Below are positions 8,077 to 14,237 of a stretch of 14,237 nt of DNA, one piece after another. Source of the stretch: Larix sibirica. Taxonomy: Eukaryota > Streptophyta > Pinopsida > Pinales > Pinaceae. Positions within the stretch are counted from its first letter, which is position 1, and every line of letters begins with the position of its first letter. The DNA is taken from NCBI GenBank assembly GCA_004151065.3, contig NWUY0300067183.1:10926-25162 (forward strand), in the 5' to 3' direction. The notes under the pieces are model-generated. The model searched no databases. It had not been told where the DNA came from and was given only the letters and a program-made list of their open reading frames with translations. The position numbers and the translations under genes are program-made.

Positions 8077-8510
8077 TGTTGGACATACCAGTTGCACGAT
8101 ATGATGTCCAGGGTATGAATAAATATGTGGACTAAAAGTTGACTAAGTCAAGTNAAAGTGGTTAGGAAGTTATGGATTGTCATTGATGAGAAGTTGGTTG
8201 TAAATAACTCGGGTACAACAAGCCAGTGTATGTATTCCATCTATAAATAATATGTGATATATATGTAAGACTGTGTGGAATAGTAGTGTATTCAAGTGTG
8301 ATTTGTTGTTTAGTAAATCACTGTTGTAAACGCTTGTTAAGAGTGTTGGTTAATATATGAGTGGTAGAGCTCACTAGTTTTTCGATTTTTCCCTAGTAGA
8401 GGGATTTCTAGGGTAATTTTCTATGTACTGTATAAATATGTTGTGTGCCTTTTGTTATAACTATAAGAATCAATATGTATGTTCATTGTATTAGGTAGTA
8501 TAACCCAACA
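8077..8510 (+). repeat. Right LTR of nested element
   Basis: It starts tgttggacatacc (aligned with tattgagaatg of the left LTR) and ends ataacccaaca, so the ends form the usual TGTTGG...CCCAACA inverted tips. Length is 434 bp. It carries a TATA-like ctataaataa at 8250-8259, tactgtataaat near 8427-8438, and an agaggg box near 8398. Immediately left is a pyrimidine-rich stretch (ttgtctcctccgctct) instead of the purine tract expected before a plus-strand 3' LTR. On the minus strand that stretch reads agagcggaggagac, like the end of a primer site plus leader, so the element's orientation remains open. Confidence 0.7.
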
Positions 8511-8515
8511 TTATG
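8511..8515 (+). repeat. Target-site duplication, right copy (ttatg)
   Basis: Identical to 4400-4404; it directly abuts the cccaaca end of the right LTR. The next bases (ataaggaattc) complete the Asp-Lys-Glu-Phe of the interrupted RNase H. Confidence 0.85.
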
Positions 8516-9980
8516 ATAAGGAATTCAATACATTGGTCACAAGCAGTGAAATGTTGAAGGCATTATCTTCTACATAAGGAATTCATTTTGATGATGGACA
8601 TTCAAGCCTTGAAGTAGATAAATTCTCAAAGGAAGTTGTCCCGCAAACATTCCAAATGGTCTTCATTTCTGCAACAACCTAGGAGTGGTAAAATCAATGT
8701 GGTAGTAGATGCCTTAAGTAGAAGGCATCATTTGCTAGTTGCAATGAATAATGACCCTGTTGGCTTTGAAGAAATGAAGAGTGAACGTGCCAATGATTCA
8801 TATTTTGGTAGCATTTATGCAATTCTAAGTAGGAAAGACCATATTGTCGTGAATTCATTTGAAGACTTTTTATTAGTGGATGGTTTTTTATTTAAGGCTT
8901 CTCAATTTTGTATTCCCCTTGGATCAATGCGAGAAAAGCTTGTAAGGGAAACATTCATAGTATGGGGGGTCACTTTGGAAGGGATAATACTTTTGGATTA
9001 GTGAATCAAAAATTATTTTGGCCTAATATGATAAGAGACGTGAACATGTTTGTTACAACTTGTAGGGTGTTCCAAATGGAAAAAGGAGGAAAACAAAGTA
9101 CATGCCTATATATGCCTTTACTTGTGCTAGAAGAACCATGGACTGATATTTCCATGGAATTTGTCTTGGAACTGCCATGAACCCAAAGTGGTCATGATTC
9201 TGTGCTTGTTGTAGTGGACTTATTTTTTAAAATATCCCACTTCATACCCTGTAAAAACACTAATGATGCAAGTCAAGTGGTCCATTTGATTTTCAGGGAG
9301 GTAGTGCAGTTACATAGTATTCCAAAATCCATAACCAGTGATAGGGAAACCAAATCCTTAGGTCATTTTTGGAGAGTCTTGTGGAAAAAGTTGGACAACA
9401 AGCTGCAATTCAATGCAGCGTACCACCCCCAAACTAACGGTCAAACCGAGGTGGTGAATAGAAGTTTAGGAAATATATTAAGGGGCTTAGTGGATGATAG
9501 TCCTCGACAATGGGATTTTGCAATACTGCAAGCTAAATTCACCTATAATTCCAGCATAAATAGGTTTGCAGGTAAATTTGCTTTTCAAAATGTGTACGGT
9601 GCCAATCGTAAAGGAATACTGGACTTAATTGATTTACCAATAAACCCATGTATCAACTAAGATGCTACATATTTTTCAAAGAATATTCATGAGCTACATC
9701 ACCAAGATAAACATACATTGTAGTCAATGAATGAACAGTATAAGAAAAATGTTGATTTGTATAGGAGAAGAAAGATCTTTCAAGAAGGAGAAATGGTCGC
9801 AGTACATTTGCGCAAGGAGAGGTATCCCCAAGGTACCTACAATAAGTTAAAACCCAAGAAAATCAAGCCTTGCAGAATTATGAAGAAAATAAATGAAAAT
9901 GCTTATTGACTTTCTTGCAGACTTAGACAACATTCATGTTTTTAATGTTGTTGGGCTTCATTCACTCTCAGTTGGGACAA
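8511..9980 (+). pseudogene. Chromovirus pol, right part: end of RNase H and integrase
   Basis: This resumes the element interrupted at 4404. RNase H continues with DKEFNTLVTSSEMLKAL, then in a shifted frame KEFILMMDIQALK, HSKWSSFLQQ and VVVDALSRRHHLL, the usual end of gypsy RNase H. Integrase begins near 8956 with a zinc module H-x4-H (IHSMGGHFG) and C-x2-F near 9061, the last Cys having become Phe. The catalytic core is in one frame: Asp at 9145-9147 (WTDISMEF), Asp at 9340-9342 (TSDRE) and Glu at 9448-9450 (GQTEVVN), a spacing of D64D35E, with a single TGA at 9178-9180 between the first two. AYHPQTNGQTE is intact. After the TAA at 9658-9660 the C-terminal module runs in the frame of 9727-9909 ([31 protein letters not shown]), then shifts. 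Integration activity is lost. Confidence 0.92.
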
Positions 9981-10063
9981 ATGATGACCAAACAAATGAT
10001 GATCAGAATGATAAGGAAGACAACAACTGGACCAAGCACTTGTCGAAGAAGAAAAGAGAGTAG

Positions 10064-10195
10064 GTTGAAAGAGTTTTAGATACCAATTTAGTATCCACGT
10101 TGTCCAAGTCATATAAGCTATATTTTGTTAAGTGGGAAGGATTGTTGAGTTCCTAAAACAGTTGGATCACAGATGCTGACTTGCTTAAGTACAAC
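10064..10195 (+). pseudogene. Integrase C-terminal chromodomain of the chromovirus
   Basis: In the frame that starts with DNIHVFNVVGLHSL (about 9925) and an acidic linker (NDDQTNDDQNDKED), a chromodomain-like module follows a TAG at 10061-10063. It reads VERVLDTNLVSTLSKSYKLY, then FVKWEGLLSS, a stop where Glu or Lys would be expected, then NSWITDADLLKYN. The order of a basic-aromatic beta strand, the V-K-W-E/K-G box, N-x-W and an acidic helix defines the chromovirus branch of Ty3/gypsy. The domain is known in this branch to bind histone marks or chromatin and direct insertion into heterochromatin. In-frame stops at 10155-10157 and 10196-10198 show that it is dead. The frame then continues recognisably (TTPDDLGPGG) to about 10270. 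Confidence 0.85.
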
Positions 10196-10198
10196 TGA

Positions 10199-10450
10199 GC
10201 AACCACACCTGATGACCTTGGACCAGGAGGTTAGGGATTTCTAAGAGAAAGGTAGGATGATGCAGAGCATCTTCTCTAATAGAATATTTCCATGTTTCAA
10301 TTGATAGTGTGTTCATTTTTCTCCTTTCAATAATTTGTTTTTTATGATCAATGCTTTTAGGGATTTGTTTTACTGAACTTAAGATTATTCAGGCTTTCAC
10401 AGTTATCTGAATACTCCATGAGCTTTTGGATTTTTACTCTGTAAAGAATT
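10199..10450. other. 3' end of the chromovirus and adjoining spacer
   Basis: The purine-rich run aagagaaaggtagga (10243-10257) followed by tgatgcagag could be a polypurine tract and LTR start, but I could find no matching copy upstream of gag, so no LTR is called. The remainder is T-rich with no domain on either strand. Confidence 0.3.
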
Positions 10451-10451
10451 T

Positions 10452-10492
10452 GAAACCGATGTTTCGAGCAAAAACCCTGCTCATCTCCAGGG
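10452..10492 (-). ncRNA. Degenerate hammerhead-ribozyme-like motif
   Basis: On the minus strand the order is cctggagatgag, stem gagca, loop ggguuuu, stem ugcuc, then gaaac and aucgg. This is the arrangement of a hammerhead core (CUGAnGA, stem II, GAAA) with three extra bases splitting CUG from AUGA. Stem II pairs perfectly over five base pairs. Hammerhead motifs with short stems are known in Penelope-like elements and some retrozymes. A Penelope-like element lies on the same strand about 1.9 kb away, but I cannot show that they belong together. The inserted bases would probably abolish cleavage. Confidence 0.35.
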
Positions 10493-10519
10493 AAGCAGAA
10501 CGACAAGAAGTTTATTAAG

Positions 10520-10680
10520 AAACCACATTGAAAAATATATGTTCAAATGCAAAGAAAAGAAGGATGTTTATGATGTTAAGTAAAGAAATGTAGCAGTTGA
10601 TTTGTAGGGTAAGAAAGTCAAACTTGTTAAGTTAAAAAATAAAATATATTGAATTTATAAATAAAAATAGGAAGAGAAGA
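10520..10680. other. AT-rich spacer, no gene
   Basis: A-rich sequence with repeated aagaaaag and gttaag words; no open frame of note or recognised motif on either strand. Confidence 0.5.
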
Positions 10681-10685
10681 AAAAA

Positions 10686-10927
10686 TTAATTTATTAAATT
10701 AAATTAATAATATTGATTAAGGTAAAGGAAAAAAATATAATAGAAAAAGGAAATAAGAGATTAAATTGAATTAAAAAATTAAATTAAATTAAAAATCAGA
10801 ATAATAATTGTTATTTTTATTTGTTAATTTAATCTTATTAATTTATTAAATTAAATTAATAAGATTGATTAAGGAAAACAAACGAAATACAATAGAAAAA
10901 AGGAAATAAGAAAATTACATTGAATTG
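10686..10927. repeat. Imperfect direct repeat in AT-rich DNA, period about 151 bp
   Basis: Copies at about 10686-10775 and 10837-10927 share ttaatttattaaattaaat and gattaagg, then aatagaaaaaggaaataag, ending near ttgaatt. They differ by scattered substitutions and small indels. No coding potential is seen. Confidence 0.7.
10831..10866. repeat. Perfect 15 bp palindrome with 6-base loop
   Basis: aatcttattaattta is followed by ttaaat and then taaattaataagatt, an exact inverted repeat. All stem pairs but two are A-T. It lies at the start of the second copy of the 151 bp repeat; the first copy has a diverged left arm. Confidence 0.75.
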
Positions 10928-10929
10928 AT

Positions 10930-11268
10930 TTTTTTTTTGTAATTTAGAACTTACATTATATCTTCACAAAATTTACATATGCATAAAAGAAAACGGAGCC
11001 TCTCGGTAGGAGAAAACAACTCAAGCAAAGAGTAAAAAAACATTTAGGGAAATACTTATGGCAATCCCCCAAAACAATTCTAGTTGCCGTTGTTGGGCCC
11101 CATACAAAAACATTGGTAAAGTTCAACATTTTCCATACTTAAACTAACAAAAGACTACATGCATAAAACATTGAGATGACCCAAGGGAGGTAAACCATGT
11201 CGAACCATCTACGTGCAGGGAAGTCGCCACCACTGAAGCTACTTCAAGGAGCTAGGGTTTAAATGTCG
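10930..11268. other. Spacer without recognised gene
   Basis: It begins with a T run (near 10928-10938) and is mixed in composition after 11000. No domain on either strand. It is immediately downstream, in the minus sense, of the broken frame at 12086-11269 and may be its 3' untranslated region. Confidence 0.4.
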
Positions 11269-12086
11269 TCAGTACCATGGTGGCCCTTCACTGGTTAGGC
11301 TAGGGTCCGAAGCTTCATGCTTGCTGCTACAAATAGGGGCCACAATGGGCTTCTTCTCCTTTGTTGAATCATCCACTGCCGGTTGAGTTGCTTCCTCCTT
11401 GATCTCAGGTCGGTCAGTTGCAGGATTGTTCTCCATGGTTTGGGTAGGATTACTCTCCACCTCCATTTCCTACACAGAGTGCACCACCTCGGGATCCACA
11501 ACCACCGCAAGAAGAAAAGAGGGGAGATGGAAGAGCTCCACAATATCTGTACACACTCTATCATCACTTTCACTTGGTGACCAAGGTCCCGCATCCTTGC
11601 TTGTGCATCATCATCCATATCGTAAATGTCGTTCCTGATACCCAACAACGTGCTTGTCATGGAGGCCAAGTGTTGAGCAATGCGTGCCCCACTTTCCTCT
11701 TGGGTCTACACATGACGAGAACGACCTCTCCAACTCAAGGCTTTATGACGCTCACGCACCATCTTCAAACTTCCACCACCACCATCACACCCAGACACAG
11801 GTTGCATACCAACACACAAGACGCTCTGAGTTGAGAATCTATCACCGGAGTTTGGCCCGATGGGAGACAAAGGCCCAAATGGAGCCCGTTAACAAGGGGC
11901 CTAGTAGCCATCACTTCCAAGCCTCTCTCCTCCATTAATGCATGATGAATGATCCCTATGGTGTTGTACGTGCCTTCGCTTAGGAATGGAGGGTGATAAA
12001 TGTTGCAATGAAGCCGACGCCAACGATGCCTCCATCTCACCCACCATCCCATCTACATTAATGCCCCTTCCTTGTTGTGATGCCAC
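11269..12086 (-). pseudogene. Unidentified broken reading frame, possibly gag-like
   Basis: One minus-strand frame reads from about 12086 (a GTG; no convincing ATG) through stops at 11901, about 11892 and about 11706 to about 11510. It then shifts to a second frame that ends with TAA near 11269. The first part contains ASQQGRGINVDGMVGEMEAS and ASLQHLSPSIPKRR; a Gly-rich stretch (CDGGGGSLKMVRERHKAL) follows. A helical piece reads MTSTLLGIRNDIYDMDDDAQ then ARMRDLGHQVKVMIECVQIL. The tail is hydrophilic and acidic (TQPAVDDSTKEKKPIV). I recognise no family, zinc knuckle or catalytic motif. The length (about 270 codons), the lack of membrane segments and the repeat-rich setting fit a retroelement gag-type or accessory protein, but a host pseudogene is not excluded. 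Confidence 0.4.
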
Positions 12087-12096
12087 CCCATTCGGA

Positions 12097-12131
12097 ATAA
12101 AATTAAAAATAAAAATAAAAATAAAAATAAA
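12097..12131. repeat. (TAAAAA)n microsatellite
   Basis: Five to six near-perfect units of taaaaa/aaaaat just upstream (minus sense) of the broken frame that starts near 12086. On the minus strand it gives a run of Leu/Phe codons that produces a spurious hydrophobic open frame. Confidence 0.85.
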
Positions 12132-12204
12132 AGATTTAAACCATGTATTAACATGAAATGTTGGTAAAGAAATAAGGAAATATTAACAAAAAAACAATAG
12201 TAAA

Positions 12205-12262
12205 AATAATAAATAGTTAATAAAATAAATAATAATAATAATACTAAATAATAATTAATAAA
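12205..12262. repeat. AT-rich (AAT)n tract
   Basis: aataataataataatac and related taaataa words form an imperfect trinucleotide tract in a longer A-rich stretch (12100-12330) with no gene. Confidence 0.7.
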
Positions 12263-12461
12263 TACTAGTTGAGGGAACAAATTAAATAAATAAATGAAAG
12301 GAAAATAAAAAGAAGGGAGAGTGATAAATGAAAGAAGGAATAGAGGAAAAATGGTGATGATAGGAAATTAGGGTTAAAGGAAAATGAGACGAGAGTAAGG
12401 TTTAGGAAGTTTTAGAAATGATTAGGGTGTTCTCTTTAGGATTAGAAATTTTGTAGATAAT

Positions 12462-12905
12462 AGGAGCCCAATATTGACTAATTTTTAGCCCATCTTCTTG
12501 GTTGATGTTATTCAAGTTGTTTTCAATTTCTAGGGCTTCTCTGATTAATCTAGTAGAATAGTGGGGATCTCAAGCCAAGATTTATGTTTTGTCAATTGGA
12601 TGAGATGTTTTGTTTTGGAGGAGTGTTTATCGATGGCTGATTTTGAAGTTCAATTATGCTGAGTGTCTGCTATGTGCTCTTCTATTCTTGCTTTAAAAGG
12701 GCGACCAGTTTGACTGATATAGGAAGTGTCGCAGTAGCAGGGAATTTGTTAGACACCCTGGTGGAGAAGAGGGTTAGTTTTTCCCTTTACAAAAGTGAAA
12801 GTTTGTTTAGTATTTTTAAGGGGTTAGAAGATAGTTTTAATGTTCCTTTTATTCAAAATTTTAGCAATTTTGTATGTGGTGCCATGGATGAAGGGGAGGT
12901 AAGCT
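12462..12905 (-). pseudogene. GIY-YIG endonuclease domain of the Penelope-like element
   Basis: The linker HGTTYKIAKILNKRNI (about 12885-12838) leads to a GIY-equivalent G-V followed by TAA (12749-12751), then QIPCYCDTSY, then YISQTGR at 12701-12724, where YIG has become YIS. FKARIEEHIADT supplies the catalytic Arg. After the stop in QHN* and a frameshift near 12575, TRLIREALEIEN supplies the metal-binding Glu. The Cys-x-Cys in the GIY-YIG interval is typical of Penelope-like endonucleases. It would cut target DNA to start reverse transcription. The changed GIY and YIG motifs and the breaks make it inactive. Confidence 0.85.
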
Positions 12906-13982
12906 TGGGAATTTGAGGTTACCGGAGGGTGTTTGGGTAAAGGGTGTTATCCTTTGTGAAAGGCATTGTCAATTTGGTTGGAAGAGTAGCCATTGTTTCT
13001 AAGGGCTTGTTTTAGATGTTTTTTTTCTTGAGAGAAATGGTTTTGGTCAGAGACCCGGAGAGCTCTAACATCTAAGGTATTGATAACACCTAGATTTTGG
13101 GAAGGTGGTGATGTGAGAGAGCGTTGAGGTAGCGATCTGTATGGGTTTTATTTCTGTAGACCTGATGGGAGAGGAAGCCATTGATATTACAAGTTACTAG
13201 GATGTCAAGGAAGGGGAGAGAATTGTTTTGCTCAATTTCCATAGTGAGTTGGATATGAGGAGAGTTGTTGTTAAGGTGATTTATGAATAGGTTTTCTAAT
13301 GAATGGGAAAGATGAAAAAGGTTTCATAAATGAACGTTTTCCAATACCAGGGTTGCAGAGGAGTTATTTCAATGGCTTTGGTTTCAAAGTGCTCCATGAA
13401 GATATTTAAAATGAAAGGAGAGAGGGGAGAACCCATTGTCGTGCCTTCAGTTTCTTCATAAAATTTTCCTTGGTAACCAAAGAAGGTAGACTCAAGGAAA
13501 AATTTGAGAAGGTTGGCCAAGTCTTGGTTGACAAAATTGCAGGTAATCTCAATGGCTTCTTTGATCAGGATTTCGGTAAAAATAGAGACTACATCGAAGC
13601 TGGCGAGGATGTCAATAGGTGCAAGATGGAAAGTTTGGATGAAGTGGAGAAAGTCTGAGGAATCTTTGATGAAGGGAGAGGAGTTTCCTACAAAGGGTTG
13701 TATGGTTTTTTATAGGAATCTAGCGAGTTCATAAGAGGAGGAATTTAAAGTACATACAATGGGACGAAGGGGTATGTATTTTTTATGAATTTTAGGTTGG
13801 CCATATATTCTAAGAGTTAAAGGGTTCTTAGGGATAAGATGATTTTTTATGGCTTCATCAAGAGAGGATGTTTGGATCAACTTCTTCATTAGGTTTGTAA
13901 TTTTTTTTAGAGGGTCGAGTTTTAGTTTACAAAAGGTGGAAGAGGAGAGGAGTTCAAGCATCTTAAGATGATAATATTCTTG

Positions 13983-14014
13983 ATTCATTATAACAGTAGG
14001 TAATTTATTATAAC
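13983..14014. repeat. 20 bp-period duplication in the head-to-head junction
   Basis: attcattataac (13983) and atttattataac (14003) are 12-base near-copies 20 bases apart. Read on the minus strand, each looks like the RT start region (VIMN and VIIN). A further short inverted pair, aggtaat (13998-14004) and attacct (14021-14027), sits in the same junction. Confidence 0.65.
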
Positions 14015-14028
14015 GATAACATTACCTT

Positions 14029-14237
14029 TATGATCTTAAGATGCTTGAACTCCTCTCCTATTTCACCCATCGTAAACTAAAACGTGACCCTCTAAACAAA
14101 ATTACAAACATAGTGAAGAATTCCATCCAAACCTCCTTTATCGACGAAACCATTGAAAATCGTCTTATCCTTGAGAACACTTTAACTCCTAGAATATATG
14201 GCCAACCTAAAATTCATAAAAAAGACATACCCCTTCG
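14029..14237 (+). pseudogene. Second Penelope-like element, N-terminal RT fragment (runs off end)
   Basis: The plus frame is open from 14029 to the window end, 69 codons without a stop. It begins YDLKMLELLS; later pieces are KLKRDPLNKITNIV and TPRIYGQPKIHKKDIPLR, matching the same segment of the minus-strand copy. An in-frame ATG at 14041 is internal to the known segment, so the true start is lost or lies in the scrambled junction. Unlike its neighbour, it has no stop within the part seen, but the catalytic motifs lie beyond the window. The roughly 13% divergence argues against a recent fold-back duplication of the left copy. Whether the copy is full length cannot be judged from here. Confidence 0.85.

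Larger units (their letters stand above)
4405..8510. mobile_element. Nested LTR retroelement inserted in chromovirus RNase H
   Basis: The 4106 bp insert is bounded by ttatg duplications, starts with tattgaga (expected TG-type start, one change) and ends with cccaaca. Related sequences at 4405-about 4878 and 8077-8510 are its LTRs. The interior between them has no recognisable plus-strand gag or pol. It holds a minus-strand gypsy integrase remnant (7198-7810) and a broken coiled-coil frame (5285-about 6700). Two readings fit: a copia-like or non-autonomous element on the plus strand that later received a reversed gypsy piece, or a minus-strand gypsy element deleted for most of gag-pol. LTR divergence is high (roughly one base in six or seven in the best aligned parts, plus indels over 100 bp), so insertion is old, and the host chromovirus is older. 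Confidence 0.8.
12402..14028 (-). pseudogene. Penelope-like retroelement, RT plus GIY-YIG, near full length
   Basis: On the minus strand an N-terminal piece of RT (VIMNQEYYHLKMLELL at about 13997-13950) continues in one frame to about 13296 with a single TAA at 13710-13712. Motifs in order are LTLRIYGQPKIHK and RPIV; SFDVVSIF with the motif A Asp at 13593-13595; TFFGYQGKFYEETEG with TMGSPLSP at 13417-13440; and FIYETFF at about 13317-13331, where FVDD would stand. The frame then shifts: HSLENLFINHLN, NSLPFLDILV and YRNKTHTDRYLNALSHHH. After another shift come QNLGVINTLDVRAL and NHFSQEKKHLKQALRNNGY, then the GIY-YIG endonuclease, ending at a TAA near 12402. RT here is normally primed from the nick the endonuclease makes. 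At least four stops and three frameshifts, and loss of both motif C aspartates, show that it is dead. This class is known in conifers (Dryad). Confidence 0.92.
13765..14237. repeat. Inverted repeat of two Penelope-like copies, head to head
   Basis: The left arm 13765-13973 (minus) and right arm 14029-14237 (plus) align over 209 bases without a gap. I count about 28 mismatches by hand, so roughly 87% identity. The spacer is 55 bases. Both arms encode the same RT segment, so this is two element copies facing away from each other from their 5' ends; the right arm is cut by the window end. Confidence 0.9.

Noticed and set aside
8154-8154. Ambiguous base N as a biological signal
   Set aside because: An assembly or sequencing ambiguity only.
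10243-10270. Polypurine tract and 3' LTR start of the chromovirus
   Set aside because: Plausible run of purines followed by TG, but no matching LTR could be found upstream of gag, so no LTR was annotated.
11295-11938. His/Thr-rich plus-strand open frames
   Set aside because: Antisense to the minus-strand frame; HHHH runs come from the complement of Gly codons (ggt repeats).
12053-12280. 75-codon highly hydrophobic minus-strand open frame, membrane-protein-like
   Set aside because: It is the translation of (TAAAAA)n and (AAT)n tracts; Leu/Phe/Ile/Tyr runs are an artefact of base composition.
13470-13734. Plus-strand open frames within the Penelope-like element
   Set aside because: Antisense to RT motifs of the minus-strand copy; no recognisable domain.

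Overview
The window reads as heterochromatic, repeat-packed nuclear DNA from a seed plant, most likely a conifer or other gymnosperm. The reasons are: several families of old plant-type retroelements nested in one another; stop codons largely of the kind expected from C-to-T decay of methylated DNA (Q to TAG, R to TGA); no intact host gene; and two copies of a Penelope-like element, a class established in plants mainly from conifers (the Dryad elements). One ambiguous base (N at 8154) points to a draft assembly. I see no rRNA, tRNA or CRISPR, and no functional protein gene.

Layout. (1) 244-1439, minus strand: the tail of a LINE-type RNase H and an unidentified coiled-coil reading frame. (2) 1471-2511: noncoding and gag-associated repeats (a degenerate 33-40 bp motif, a 78 bp purine-rich tandem repeat, a 245 bp tandem duplication). 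(3) 2511-10250, plus strand: one decayed Ty3/gypsy chromovirus with zinc knuckle, protease, reverse transcriptase and RNase H on the left, and the rest of RNase H, integrase (D64D35E) and a chromodomain on the right. (4) 4405-8510: a second LTR element inserted inside the RNase H of the first. It is flanked by a perfect 5 bp duplication (ttatg), and the interrupted motif resumes exactly after it. Its LTRs look copia-like on the plus strand, but its interior holds a minus-strand gypsy integrase C-terminus followed by a long broken coiled-coil/transmembrane frame. (5) 10258-12260: AT-rich spacer with a perfect palindrome, a degenerate hammerhead-ribozyme-like motif on the minus strand, and another broken minus-strand frame. 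(6) 12402-14237: two Penelope-like elements head to head. The minus copy is nearly full length (RT plus GIY-YIG); the plus copy runs off the window end.

No gene set here works together as a pathway. The interest lies in the order of insertions, the unexplained extra reading frames, and the inverted Penelope-like pair. All translations and alignments were done by eye; family names rest on motif recognition, not searches.
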